Below the pieces are notes generated by a model that had not been told where the DNA came from, ran no database searches, and worked only from the letters and a program-made list of their open reading frames with translations. DNA of 63,203 bases from DASRJG01 sp964647625 (GTDB lineage Bacteria > Acidobacteriota > Polarisedimenticolia > Polarisedimenticolales > DASRJG01), in contig CAZYHZ010000022.1 in the NCBI GenBank assembly GCA_964647625.1, positions 1-63,203 of the forward strand. Direction: 5' to 3'. A program made the translations under genes and the position numbers. This document shows positions 16,096-25,075 of this stretch, piece after piece (position 1 is the stretch's first letter; each line of letters begins with the position of its first letter).

Positions 16096-16865
16096 ACTGC
16101 GCCGAACGGAAGGACCTGATTCTCCTCCACGCGTTCGATCAGCTCGAACCGGCGGAGGCCGCGCCGCTCTTGACCCACCTGCGCGACGGATGTCCGCGCT
16201 GCGCGGGAGAGCTCGCCGCCGCCCGAACAATTTCGGGCCTAGTCGCTGTCACCGCCCCGCCGGTGGCCCCCTCGCCCGCGGTCAAGGAACGGGTCCTCAG
16301 AGCCGTCGCCGGTGAAGCACCCTCGACGCCGCGGTTCCCAATGCGCTGGACCGCCGCGATCGCCGTCGGAGTTCTCGCCGCAAGCGTCACGGCGGTCGTG
16401 ATCCTGATCCCGGCACGCCGCGGGGTCGAAAAGCTGCGCGGGGAGCTGGCGAGCGCGCACGACGCCATCCGCGCGCTCGAGAACCGTGCAACGACCGCCG
16501 AAGCCACCCTTCGCTCGCTGGGCTCGACGGCCACCACGGTGACCGCGCTCGAGAACGCCGGCCCGCAGGCCGGCGCCTCGGGCCGGCTGTTCTCGGACGC
16601 CTCGAACCGAACGTGGCACGTGTTCATGACTCACATGAAGCCGTCGGCCTCAGGGCGCACGTACGAGCTCTGGTTCATCACGGCGGATCAGAAAAAGGTA
16701 CCGGCCGGCACGTTCGACGTCGGATCCGATGGAGGCGCCTTCCTCGACGTCGCCGTCCCCAAGGATCTCGGCACCGTTGCGCTGGCCGCCGTGACGGAGG
16801 AACCCGCCGGCGGGGTCCCGCAGCCGACCGGGGCGATTCAGCTGGTCGGGAAGCTCGGCTCGTAG
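16092..16865 (+). CDS. Membrane anti-sigma factor with RskA-type C-terminal domain
   Basis: 257 residues from GTG 16092. The N-terminal cytoplasmic part has a zinc-finger-like H-x4-C-x2-C (HLRDGCPRC, about residues 29-37), one residue longer than the usual ZAS spacing. One transmembrane helix lies near residues 80-105. A coiled-coil segment (GVEKLRGELASAHDAIRALE) leads into the periplasmic RskA domain (YELWFITADQKKVPAGTF). It would sequester the coupled ECF sigma factor until regulated proteolysis or ligand release. No site-2 protease gene is nearby. Confidence 0.9.
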   Translation: MNCAERKDLILLHAFDQLEPAEAAPLLTHLRDGCPRCAGELAAARTISGLVAVTAPPVAPSPAVKERVLRAVAGEAPSTPRFPMRWTAAIAVGVLAASVTAVVILIPARRGVEKLRGELASAHDAIRALENRATTAEATLRSLGSTATTVTALENAGPQAGASGRLFSDASNRTWHVFMTHMKPSASGRTYELWFITADQKKVPAGTFDVGSDGGAFLDVAVPKDLGTVALAAVTEEPAGGVPQPTGAIQLVGKLGS

Positions 16866-16945
16866 GCCACGATGATTTTTCCTCCGGCGGGTCCGTAACC
16901 GCCGGCCTCCCCCACCCCTCTAACTGGCCCAGGAGGGAGACGACC

Positions 16946-18259
16946 ATGACTGCCAGGACATTCCACGCGTTCCAGCTGGCGATTCTCGCCTTTGCCTCGA
17001 CGGCCGCGCTCGCCGACCCGCCCGAGCTGGCGTCCTGGCTGATCAATACGACGGGCGCGACCGGCTACGCGGGCCTTCCCGCGAACGTCCAGCAGGTGCG
17101 TTACTCGGCGGGGTCCGTCTACCTCAACTCCTCCGGGATCCCGGCCTACACGATCGGCCCCTGGCCGGGGAACCCGAACATCCCCTCGAACCAGAGCTAC
17201 GTCCTACGCATTCCGCGCAATCCGACCGTCAACAACGGGACGAAAACGGCGACGCCCCTCGGCGCGATCGGCGCCTGGATCACGGGTGTGCCGGTCTACA
17301 ACCCGCTGGATGCGTTCTCGTACAACAACCAGAACATCTGGCACCGGAACGCGATCGTGGTCGAGGGGCCCAGCTTCGATTCCTGTCTGGGCCACCCGGC
17401 GCCCGGCGGGCGGTACCACCACCATCAGAATCCAAAGTGCGAGTACTCGACCGACTCGACCCGTCATTCGCCGATCCTCGGATACGCGTTCGACGGCTTT
17501 CCGATCTACGGCCCGTACGCGTACGCCGCCGCGGACGGAACGGGCGGCATCACGCGCCTCCGCACCAGCTACCGCCTCCGTAACATCAGCGTCCGTCAGA
17601 CGCTCCCCGACGGAACCGTCTTGACGCCCTCGCAGTACGGCCCCGCGGTCTCGACCACCTATCCGCTCGGGTACTACGTCGAGGACTTCGAGTACGTCTC
17701 GGGGCTCGGGGACCTCGACGCCTACAACGGACGCTTCGCCATCACGCCGGAATACCCGGGAGGAATCTACGCGTATTTCGTGACGATCGACGCCACGGGC
17801 GCTTCGGCCTATCCGTACTCCGTCGGACCGAGCTACTACGGCGTCGTCGCCACCGACAACATCACCTCGATGGGCCGCGTCACCGTCTCGGAGAGCGTCG
17901 CGACCTACACCCCGGCGACGATTCCGGGTCGCGTTCTCGACACGATCACGATGGCAAAGGTCTCGCCGACCACGATCTCGGTCTCATGGAACGGCAGCTG
18001 CTCGAGCGCCGCGCAGAACTACGGGGTCTACGAGGGCACGATCGGCTTCTGGTACAGCCACGCGGCCATCGACTGCGCGGCCGTCTCGAACGATCGATCC
18101 GCGGTGATCACTCCCGCAGACGGCGATGACTACTACCTCGTCGTACCGCGCAACGCCAGCGGAGAAGGGTCGTACGGCCAAGCAACCGGCAGCGTCGAGA
18201 TCCCTCCCGGCTCAACCACCTGCGCCGCCGGGCAAGTGCTCGACGCCTGCGGCTTCTGA
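16946..18259 (+). CDS. Secreted YHYH-domain protein with C-terminal fibronectin-like domain
   Basis: 437 residues from ATG 16946, behind a perfect AGGAGG site. The signal peptide ends near STAALA. The core is a YHYH domain (PF14240-like): GHPAPGGRYHHHQNPKC followed by HSPILGYAFDGFPIYGPY. Here the signature reads YHHH rather than YHYH. The last ~105 residues match the shared domain (ISVSWNGSC, YGVYEG, DYYLVVPRNASGEGSYG) but end CGF instead of CP. The YHYH family is of unknown function and often neighbours copper or SCO-type genes. The next gene encodes a cupredoxin protein, and the sigma/anti-sigma pair is directly upstream. Confidence 0.8.
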   Translation: MTARTFHAFQLAILAFASTAALADPPELASWLINTTGATGYAGLPANVQQVRYSAGSVYLNSSGIPAYTIGPWPGNPNIPSNQSYVLRIPRNPTVNNGTKTATPLGAIGAWITGVPVYNPLDAFSYNNQNIWHRNAIVVEGPSFDSCLGHPAPGGRYHHHQNPKCEYSTDSTRHSPILGYAFDGFPIYGPYAYAAADGTGGITRLRTSYRLRNISVRQTLPDGTVLTPSQYGPAVSTTYPLGYYVEDFEYVSGLGDLDAYNGRFAITPEYPGGIYAYFVTIDATGASAYPYSVGPSYYGVVATDNITSMGRVTVSESVATYTPATIPGRVLDTITMAKVSPTTISVSWNGSCSSAAQNYGVYEGTIGFWYSHAAIDCAAVSNDRSAVITPADGDDYYLVVPRNASGEGSYGQATGSVEIPPGSTTCAAGQVLDACGF

Positions 18260-18277
18260 CCCGGGTCGTCCACGCCC

Positions 18278-19453
18278 GTGCGGAGCATCTTCATGTTCGG
18301 GGCGGTCCTGGGCCTCACGCTCGTCGTGAGTGCGGCCGTCTTGCCGGAAGGGGTTCGCACGGCCGGGGCGCCGGGTGCGGCGGGGACGTATCACTTGGAT
18401 TTCACCTTGGCTCCGTCCGCCGTGGAGGCGGGCCGGCCGGTCGGCTTGAGCTTCCAGGCGATCGACCCTCGGGGGAAGAGCATCCGGTTCCTGGAGATGA
18501 TGCACGAGAGGCCGCTGCACCTGCTCGTCGTGTCCGAAGACCTCGCCGACTTCGACCACGTGCACCCGGAGCAGGTCGTCGGCACATCGTATGACCTGAC
18601 CTACGTGTTTCCTCACGGCGGGCGGTACCGGCTGTTCGCGAGCTACACCCCGCCCGGCTCCGGTACGCTCGTGGAACAGTTCGCCGTCGACGTCGCGGGA
18701 CCATCGCGCCGCGCGGTGCCTCTCGTCGTCGACGATCACTTGACGAAGGTCGTCGACGGCGTGAAGGCCACGCTGCAATTCGATGGGCCGCTGCACGCCG
18801 AGGCGGACCTCAAGCTCGATTGCTCGTTCACCGATGCGAAAACCGGTGCACCGGTGACCGACTTGCAGCTCTACCTCGGCTCCCTCGCGCACATCGTTCT
18901 GATCCACGAGGATCTATCGAGCTTTGTCCACCTTCACCCGCTGGACGCCGGAGAGGTCTACGATCCGTTCAAGGACCCGGCGGCGCACTTCCACGACCCC
19001 AAGGAGTGGGCCAAGCGGCTCGTCGGGCCGAGCCCGTCCGCCATCACCGCGATCACGAACGTTCCGCGGCCGGGCAAGTACAAGCTGTGGCTGCAGGTCC
19101 GGCGCGACGATCGGATGATCACCTTCCCGTTCGTCCTGGATGTCGCGGGAGGAACGGAAGGGACCCGGCCGCATCCCGCTCCGATCCCGCGGGACGCGAT
19201 CCGGGTCACCGTGAGCGCGTCGGGCTACTCCCCGGCGCGAATCGACGCCGTGCGCGGCCGGCCCGTTCGTCTCGCATTCGTCCGCCCCGACGGCGGCAAC
19301 TGCGGGGGCACGGTGCGCTTCCCGACTCTGGATCGCGAGTACACCTTGCCCGTCGGCGAGGTCGTCCTCGTCGAGTTCACTCCGACGGAGTCCGGAGAGA
19401 TCGACTTCACCTGCGGTATGGGCATGCTCAAGGGCGCCGTGTTCGCGAAGTGA
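18278..19453 (+). CDS. Secreted His-rich protein with C-terminal cupredoxin domain
   Basis: 391 residues from GTG 18278, with an N-terminal hydrophobic segment as signal or anchor. Two similar modules carry histidines at matching places (HLLVVSEDLADFDHVHPE and HIVLIHEDLSSFVHLHPL), the pattern of YtkA/FixH-like copper-associated proteins. The last ~90 residues are a cupredoxin (PF13473-like) with NCGGTVRFP and FTCGMGM as likely metal ligands. Copper binding or delivery in the periplasm is inferred. It follows the YHYH gene after 18 bp, so they form one transcription unit. Confidence 0.8.
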   Translation: MRSIFMFGAVLGLTLVVSAAVLPEGVRTAGAPGAAGTYHLDFTLAPSAVEAGRPVGLSFQAIDPRGKSIRFLEMMHERPLHLLVVSEDLADFDHVHPEQVVGTSYDLTYVFPHGGRYRLFASYTPPGSGTLVEQFAVDVAGPSRRAVPLVVDDHLTKVVDGVKATLQFDGPLHAEADLKLDCSFTDAKTGAPVTDLQLYLGSLAHIVLIHEDLSSFVHLHPLDAGEVYDPFKDPAAHFHDPKEWAKRLVGPSPSAITAITNVPRPGKYKLWLQVRRDDRMITFPFVLDVAGGTEGTRPHPAPIPRDAIRVTVSASGYSPARIDAVRGRPVRLAFVRPDGGNCGGTVRFPTLDREYTLPVGEVVLVEFTPTESGEIDFTCGMGMLKGAVFAK

Positions 19454-19474
19454 CGGCGACATGCGCCGCCCGGC

Positions 19475-20500
19475 TCACTGCCACGTCGGATCGCTGGTCG
19501 TCGGGCAGAGGCAGTTATTGTCGGTCGTATTGAGGTGAACGTAGCCCGCCGTAGGGCTGGCGTACACCCAGATTGCGCAAGACGTCGCGGTCTGGCTGTA
19601 GACGCACTTTGCGGAGGTGCCGCAGGTGCAGTCGGCCTGGCTTACGAAGGGCGGCCACGCACGAAGCGCTTCGACGGCCATCGTGTGGCTGTACGTCGCA
19701 CCATTGCCGGGCACTCCCAGCGGCGTGCAGTCGTCGAATGATTGGCCGAGACCGTTGACGTGAGGCGGCTCGCACGACCCGCCGCAGCAGAGATTCCCGG
19801 CGCACTCGCAGCCGTCCGCACCGCTCGCGTTGCAGTTCGCGCGGCCCGCAGCGCACGCGATGCCACAGAAACCTCCCGAGCAGGTACTGGTCGCATTCGG
19901 CTCGTCGCAACAATCGATGGGCAGCGAGCATGCCCCGCCCGGCGGCAAGCACGGTGCGTGGCAGAATCCGCCGTCGCAGATTCCGCTGCAACAATCGCCG
20001 TTCTGCTGACACGCCGCGTTGGTCCCCACGCAGCACCCGGCTTGGCATGAGCCGGCGACGCAGCTCGTGCTGCAGCAGTCACTGGATGTCGAGCACGGCG
20101 TTCCCGCCGCCCCGCAGGCCGCCGGACACGCACCATTGTGCTCGGAATCGCGCGGCGCGGCGGTTGCCGTTCCGTACGTTCCCTCGCCGGTTCCGTCGGC
20201 GGCCGTGACGAGGAACCAGTAGACCTGTCCGGGAGCCGGTTGCTCGCTCACGGAATGCCCCGTGGTGTTCGTGATGCGGGAGCCGTGGGTACACGAATCG
20301 AACGCCGGATTGATGAGACACGCAACGCTCGCGCGTTCTCCGCGGTAGATGTTGTATTGAGTGGCGCCGGCGGCGGCATCCCAACTCAAGCAGTCCTTTG
20401 CGCCCGTGCACCAAGTGAGGTTCGTCACCTCGCCTGGGACGGCGAGAGCCGCGGACACCGACGTGGCAGCCACGAAGATCGCGAGAAGCGGTGCCCTCAT
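19475..20500 (-). CDS. Secreted cysteine-rich protein with N-terminal fibronectin-like domain
   Basis: 341 residues from ATG 20500 (GGAGG 6 bp upstream). Signal peptide, then the shared domain (VPGEVTNLTWCTGAKDCLSW, YNIYRGE, VYWFLVTAADGTGEGTYG, NGACP), closely related to that of the 13546 protein. Next are disulphide motifs (CSTSSDCCSTSC, CQQNGDCCSGIC) and a non-repetitive ~90-residue tail (FDDCTPLGVPGNGATYSHTM ... YVHLNTTDNNCLCP). The tail is unique in the window and may be the functional head. It converges on the cupredoxin gene with a 21-bp gap. Confidence 0.85.
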   Translation of the reverse strand: MRAPLLAIFVAATSVSAALAVPGEVTNLTWCTGAKDCLSWDAAAGATQYNIYRGERASVACLINPAFDSCTHGSRITNTTGHSVSEQPAPGQVYWFLVTAADGTGEGTYGTATAAPRDSEHNGACPAACGAAGTPCSTSSDCCSTSCVAGSCQAGCCVGTNAACQQNGDCCSGICDGGFCHAPCLPPGGACSLPIDCCDEPNATSTCSGGFCGIACAAGRANCNASGADGCECAGNLCCGGSCEPPHVNGLGQSFDDCTPLGVPGNGATYSHTMAVEALRAWPPFVSQADCTCGTSAKCVYSQTATSCAIWVYASPTAGYVHLNTTDNNCLCPTTSDPTWQ

Positions 20501-20672
20501 CCTGAACCTCCGTGATCGATCGGACCACGAAACACGGTCGCCGTAGGCCGGCGGTTCAAGCCGAGCAGCCCGCTCCGAGCGCTCCGTCTTGTCGTGAGCG
20601 ATCCAGAATCCTGCTGAATTTACGATTGTCGGGACGCACTCGCAATGCAATTCCGGAGTCAACCGCCCCGTT

Positions 20673-20975
20673 TCACACGGCCCGCGGCAACCGCCGCACC
20701 ATGTCCGCGTCGAGCGCGTCCATCAACGGACCATAGGCGATTGTGTACGTCCCCTTGCCGTCACCGGCATTAGCCGTGAGGGCGAAGATGGCCGACTCTT
20801 CGCTCGGGTCGCTCTCCCCTTCGAACCGGACGATCTCGTCCACGCGGAATCGGTCCGGAGGCAGGATCTCCCCGGTTCGGCTACTACGCAGACCATTGGC
20901 CTCCGCCCGGTACTCGTCGGCGTAACCGGCAGCCGTCAGCCGCGCGAGGGCCTCGGAGATCGTCTCCATCGCCAT
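20673..20975 (-). CDS. Small conserved protein, often mis-named phosphoribosylpyrophosphate synthetase
   Basis: 100 residues from ATG 20975, which shares its A with the TGA of the preceding gene (TGATG). The sequence (ISEALARLTAAGYADEYRAE, then PPDRFRVDEIVRFEGESDP and SAIFALTANAGDGKGTYTIAYG) matches a short family found in many phyla. That family is usually labelled phosphoribosylpyrophosphate synthetase in databases without any catalytic motif of that enzyme. Function unknown. It is co-translated with the exported protein upstream. Confidence 0.7.
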   Translation of the reverse strand: MAMETISEALARLTAAGYADEYRAEANGLRSSRTGEILPPDRFRVDEIVRFEGESDPSEESAIFALTANAGDGKGTYTIAYGPLMDALDADMVRRLPRAV

Positions 20976-21361
20976 CACGGCTCGCACCGCTCGCAGCCGG
21001 TGACCTTGACCTCCCAGCGCACCATCTCGTGGCCGTTCGGCATGTCGTGGTTCAAGACCCTCGACACCGAGCCGTCGCGCAATTCGACTTCGGCTTTCGT
21101 CGTGAACGTCTTGACCTTCGTCTTGGAGATGCGTTCGGTGGAATAGAGAGTCACCCCGACTCGTGCGCACGGCTCCTGCGTCGTGACGTCCACGGCGTAC
21201 GTGTACGTGGTCACGGTCTCCTTGCGCTCGACGTGGCTCAGCTCCCCGTGCGCGCTCGCCTCGCAGCGCGGCGCAGCCGGCGCGGGAGCGGCGGCAGCCC
21301 CGATGGCGGCGAGTGCGGCAATCGACGCAACGGCGGTGAGGACGAGTCTTTTCGCGTCCAT
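20975..21361 (-). CDS. Small exported protein of unknown function
   Basis: 128 residues from ATG 21361. An Ala-rich signal peptide (TAVASIAALAAIGAAAAPAPA) precedes a beta-rich mature part with three Cys, including a terminal TGCERCEP. No family is recognised. It is probably periplasmic. It is coupled to the 100-residue gene downstream and divergent from the RDD gene, with a 118-bp shared promoter region. Confidence 0.65.
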   Translation of the reverse strand: MDAKRLVLTAVASIAALAAIGAAAAPAPAAPRCEASAHGELSHVERKETVTTYTYAVDVTTQEPCARVGVTLYSTERISKTKVKTFTTKAEVELRDGSVSRVLNHDMPNGHEMVRWEVKVTGCERCEP

Positions 21362-21479
21362 ACGGCCATTGTAGGCCGCCGGGAGCGCGCCGGCACTCAC
21401 CCCGTTGCTGGTTGCGCGACCGCGTTGCCGACCCCATGTTGACGAGGAGTCAAGTCCGTGCTGAAAGGAGCCGATTCCC

Positions 21480-21959
21480 ATGACAGCTCGCGAAATCTCG
21501 AGCGGGTACGGCAACGAGATCATCGTCAGACGCTGGATCGGCTGCTGGATCGACTTCGTCGTCATGATCGGTGTCCTTCTCGCGGCGGACGGGATCCTCG
21601 GCAATGATCTCTACCAGAAGACGTTGATCGTCTGGCTCGGTATTGCGGTTCTCTACATCCCGGTGCTCGAAGCAACGACCGGCCGCACGCTCGGCAAGCT
21701 CGTCTCGGGCACCGTCGTCGTCGATCATGGAGGGTCCGTACCAAGCATCGGCAAGGTCGTCGTGCGGACGTTGCTCCGGCTTTTCGAGGTGAATCCCTTT
21801 CTCGCAGGCGGGATTCCTGCAGGGCTCATCGCGAACTTCTCGAAGACCCATCAACGGCTCGGCGACATGGCGGCGGACACGTACGTGATTCTCCGGCGCG
21901 ACACATCGCGGCTTGGTCCGCCGTCCGCGATGAGGTCCTGGGTTTCCGAGCTGCGCTGA
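21480..21959 (+). CDS. RDD family membrane protein
   Basis: 159 residues. The family signature is RRWIGCWIDFVVM at residues 17-29 (R, then D in the first helix). Three predicted helices and the RTLGKLVSGTVVVD and THQRLGDMAADTYVI segments are also typical. ATG 21480 is preceded by AAAGGAG. RDD proteins are poorly characterised; some act as cation/proton antiporters. It is monocistronic. Six-bp inverted ATCGCA-AA-TGCGAT lies directly after the stop. Confidence 0.8.
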   Translation: MTAREISSGYGNEIIVRRWIGCWIDFVVMIGVLLAADGILGNDLYQKTLIVWLGIAVLYIPVLEATTGRTLGKLVSGTVVVDHGGSVPSIGKVVVRTLLRLFEVNPFLAGGIPAGLIANFSKTHQRLGDMAADTYVILRRDTSRLGPPSAMRSWVSELR

Positions 21960-22132
21960 TCGGATCGCAAATGCGATTCGTCCGGACCGAGCGGCGCACG
22001 GACAATCTGCCCGGGCATCGGTCGATTCCCTAGGACGGGGGTCTCCTGCCGCGTAGCGGAAATTCCGGTCGGCCCCGATTGTCGGACGCCGCGTCGGCAC
22101 TTAGCTTCTCGGACGTAACTCGGGAGGTGCCA

Positions 22133-22429
22133 ATGCTGGACTACGACCTGAGCCACATCACAGAGCTCGAAAACGTCGGAACACGCGAAGCGCTCCAACG
22201 CCGGGTCGACGACCTCATCCAGAGCAGCTCGTCCGTTCAGGCGGTCGTCGAGTGGACGCTCACCGAGACCGGCGAGTACGCGATTGCGATCCGTGGCGTG
22301 GTCGCAACCCAGGAATCTGCGTCGGCGACTGAGGATGGCCGCCTCGACGATGACGGCTTCGACGACGAGGTCCGCTTCGACGACTTCGATGCGATCGACA
22401 TCGCCGACCCCCCTGGGGGAGAAGGCTAG
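22133..22429 (+). CDS. Small acidic hypothetical protein
   Basis: 98 residues from ATG 22133 (GGGAGG 6 bp upstream). The first half is amphipathic helical (TREALQRRVDDLIQSSSSVQ) followed by VVEWTLTETGEYAIAIRG. The C-terminal ~35 residues are highly acidic (DDDGFDDEVRFDDFDAID). It looks like a soluble cytoplasmic protein, possibly a partner or inhibitor of a basic protein. No family recognised. Confidence 0.55.
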   Translation: MLDYDLSHITELENVGTREALQRRVDDLIQSSSSVQAVVEWTLTETGEYAIAIRGVVATQESASATEDGRLDDDGFDDEVRFDDFDAIDIADPPGGEG

Positions 22430-22455
22430 AACCGACATCGACGACCTCGACAAGA

Positions 22456-23841
22456 CTATCGAGGCATCGAGCGTGCGAGGAGCCAGTCGACCATCAGCCG
22501 GCGCGAGCCCTCGGCGGTCCTGGGAAAATCCCAATCTGCGTTTGGAGGCCGCACCACGGTGAGCGTGTGGTCCGCAGTGGAGAACAGTCGCAGCGTGGCG
22601 TCCTTATTCTTCGCGCACGCAAGCGCCCGCTCGATCAGTTCTTTGCTCTTCGCCGCCGGAACCGACCGATCGTCCTGTCCCCAGAGCGCCAGCACAGGGA
22701 CTCGAACCTTTTCCCACGCCGGAATCGGCTCGAAGCCCAGAAACGCCCGTTCGCCATCGCTGACGCCGCGGGGCATCGGAAACGGCAGACCCGACGCGGC
22801 GAACCACGGCTTGTCGTGGACTTTCTCGAGATCGGCGGCGATGCGCGCATCGGGCCTGCCGCTCCGGACCACCGCGTATATCCGTTTTCTCAGCCGGATC
22901 GCGTCGTCGATGGCCGTGTCCGGGAATCCCGCTGCCGCGAGCCGGTTCGTCACGTCGAAGAGGCTCTGCTCCATCGGATTGATTCCGGACGGCGAGATGA
23001 CGAGGATGAATCCGACGTCCTTCGATCGGACGGCGGCCAGCGGCGCGATCCAGCCGCCCTGGCTGACGCCGGTGACGCCGACCTTGTTGCGGTCCACATC
23101 GGGACGAGCGAGGAGCGCACGGACACCCGCGAGCGCATCGCCGGCCAGATCGTCCATGCTCGCGGCCTGAAAGTCCCCCGACGATTGCCCGACGCCCCGT
23201 TTGTCGTAGATGAGGGTCACGAACCCCAGGCGCGCGAAGTAATACCCGTTGGAGTGGTACGAACCCCTCTCTCGTCCTTCGGGTCCCGCGCCATGCGTGC
23301 AGACGATCGCGGGGTGTGGACCGGCACCGGGCGGAACCAAGATCGTCCCCGCGAGTGTGACCGCTCCGTTCCGGAAAGACAGGTCTTCTTCCGTCAGCAC
23401 GGATGGAGGCTCATCGGTTCGCTTCAACGTGAAATCGGCGGTCACGCCGAGTCCGGAGAATCGACCCGAATACGTCCCCCGCTCGAGCGTCCCGTCGAAC
23501 ACGACGGCCGGGCCGCTCGGCTGTTTTCGTTCGAGACGCACCCGGCTTGCCTCGCCCGTAAACGAGAACGGAAGCGCGTAGATCCCGTAGTCCGCAAGGT
23601 CGACGAGGGCTGTGTGGTCCTTGATGGCTGACGACACGTCGAGATTCACGTTCCAGAGCTTGCCGTCGCGCGTCATGGCTCCGATCCAGTGGCCGTCGAG
23701 GACGGGCGTCGGGCTCGGAGGGGAGGCGACCGCTGGCCCGGCGTACAGCAGCGCCGGCATCGCGATCGCCGCAAGACTCGATACGAGAGCCTTCGCGATC
23801 GATCGCACGCCCGAGACGTCCGTCATCGTCTCGAACCTCAT
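22456..23841 (-). CDS. Secreted alpha/beta hydrolase (dienelactone hydrolase/S9-like)
   Basis: 461 residues from ATG 23841, which overlaps the upstream stop as ATGA. A signal peptide ends near PAVA. A ~110-residue beta domain (LDGHWIGAMTRDGK) precedes the hydrolase domain. That domain has an oxyanion-region HGAGPEGRERGSY, the nucleophile GVSQGG, the acid in LWGQDDRSVP and the histidine in STADHTL. It resembles exported acyl-peptidase/esterase-like enzymes (COG1073). It forms a two-gene unit with the membrane methyltransferase. Substrate unknown. Confidence 0.85.
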   Translation of the reverse strand: MRFETMTDVSGVRSIAKALVSSLAAIAMPALLYAGPAVASPPSPTPVLDGHWIGAMTRDGKLWNVNLDVSSAIKDHTALVDLADYGIYALPFSFTGEASRVRLERKQPSGPAVVFDGTLERGTYSGRFSGLGVTADFTLKRTDEPPSVLTEEDLSFRNGAVTLAGTILVPPGAGPHPAIVCTHGAGPEGRERGSYHSNGYYFARLGFVTLIYDKRGVGQSSGDFQAASMDDLAGDALAGVRALLARPDVDRNKVGVTGVSQGGWIAPLAAVRSKDVGFILVISPSGINPMEQSLFDVTNRLAAAGFPDTAIDDAIRLRKRIYAVVRSGRPDARIAADLEKVHDKPWFAASGLPFPMPRGVSDGERAFLGFEPIPAWEKVRVPVLALWGQDDRSVPAAKSKELIERALACAKNKDATLRLFSTADHTLTVVRPPNADWDFPRTAEGSRRLMVDWLLARSMPR

Positions 23842-24620
23842 CCTGGATTGCGGGCCGTCACGACGTCCGGCCTGAGCGACCCGAATGTGATCACGCACAG
23901 GGCCATTCGAGCGAGCTTCGAGCCGACGCGCTTGACGTCGATCAGCCCATGCCGTGTGAGGGCCGACGCGTAGGCGCTGACGTACCGGATGTCGTGGATG
24001 ACGACGCGTCCTCCCGGCTTCAGCACCCTCGCGATCTCGCGCATCGTCGCATCCCGCCCTTCGTGCTCGTAGACGTTGTGGATCGCGACGTTCGAGACGA
24101 TCACGTCGAAGCTGGCGTCGGGAAACGGCATCTTCCGCATGTCGCCGGTCCGAACCGTGACCCGGTCCGAGACACCCTCGCGGCGCGCATTCTCCTTCGT
24201 CGCGTCGGGCGTGTTCCCGGTGAGATCTTCCGCTTGCCACAGGTCGAGCCCCGTGGCCGTTCCCGTCGAAAGCCTGCGCGCGGCTCCAATCAGGACGAGA
24301 CCGCGCCCGCACCCGACGTCGAGCACGGCCTCGCTTCCGCGCCACGGGACGAGATCGAGGAGCCTTTCTCGCTCCCGGAGCTTCCCGACCTTGCTGTCGT
24401 AGAGCATCCACACGCCCATGAACCCACAGCCGAGGCCCGACCAAAGCCCGGCGTACGACAGGCCGACGTGCGCGATCACCCCGGACCACAATCCGAGCCT
24501 CGCCGTGAGGAAAAGGCTGAGCCCGCCCGCGGCGGCGAGAAACAGGTTGCGGACCACGCCGGGGGCGTCGATCCCGTAGTCCGGCGGGATAGATGTCGCA
24601 GTCGGCCCCGGTGCTTCCAT
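23838..24620 (-). CDS. Membrane-anchored class I SAM-dependent methyltransferase
   Basis: 260 residues. Two N-terminal helices (VVRNLFLAAAGGLSLFL and VIAHVGLSYAGLW) precede a methyltransferase domain with motif I VLDVGCGRGLVL, an acidic TGLDLW loop, GDMRKMPFPDASFD and the post-motif VLKPGGRVVIHD. It probably methylates a small or lipid-like substrate at the inner membrane. It is coupled by a 4-bp overlap to the secreted hydrolase. Confidence 0.85.
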   Translation of the reverse strand: MEAPGPTATSIPPDYGIDAPGVVRNLFLAAAGGLSLFLTARLGLWSGVIAHVGLSYAGLWSGLGCGFMGVWMLYDSKVGKLRERERLLDLVPWRGSEAVLDVGCGRGLVLIGAARRLSTGTATGLDLWQAEDLTGNTPDATKENARREGVSDRVTVRTGDMRKMPFPDASFDVIVSNVAIHNVYEHEGRDATMREIARVLKPGGRVVIHDIRYVSAYASALTRHGLIDVKRVGSKLARMALCVITFGSLRPDVVTARNPG

Positions 24621-24675
24621 CCGTTTCGGCCCTCCGGTGGCCGATGATTCTACGCCGCGGGGCGAGGCCGGCCCG

Positions 24676-24960
24676 TCACCCGATCGGCGCGCGTCCGTCC
24701 GCTTTGCCGTCCTCGAGGTCGACTTGCTGGAGCTTGTTGCGGAACTCGTCGGACGTGCAGAGCCCCTTGTCGACCATCATCCGCTGGAGCGTCTTGACGG
24801 CCAGCGCCATCTCACCCACCGCCCGCTCGATCTTCTCCGCATCCACCGTGCCGGCGGGGGTGCGCACGCCCATCTCCGCCCGGACCTGCGCGTTATCCCT
24901 TTGGAGCTGGTCGATCCGGTACTGTTGATAGAAGTCGAAGATCCAGTTGATCAAGCCCAT
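24676..24960 (-). CDS. Small coiled-coil hypothetical protein
   Basis: 94 residues from ATG 24960, with GAGGAGG upstream. It is largely helical (DFYQQYRIDQLQRDNAQVRAE) and has the heptad-like IERAVGEMALAVKTLQRMM, then DKGLCTSDEFRNKL, a pattern seen at the ends of oligomerising proteins. No family or membrane segment. It is probably a small cytoplasmic oligomer. It is divergent from the secreted peptide gene at 25076. Confidence 0.6.
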   Translation of the reverse strand: MGLINWIFDFYQQYRIDQLQRDNAQVRAEMGVRTPAGTVDAEKIERAVGEMALAVKTLQRMMVDKGLCTSDEFRNKLQQVDLEDGKADGRAPIG

Positions 24961-25075
24961 GCGATCCTCCTCGCGACGCCGGATGATACGCGCCCGAAGT
25001 CCCCAGGTTCCCTTCGTCTGCCGGAACGGGAGTAGGATTCGGTCCGGACGCCTCATCCATAAGGAGGACACCTCA

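Noticed and set aside
20673..21437. One long minus-strand protein covering two genes
   Set aside because: Its first two thirds are the wrong frame of the exported protein gene at 20975-21361; only the last 100 residues are real, with a TGATG overlap.
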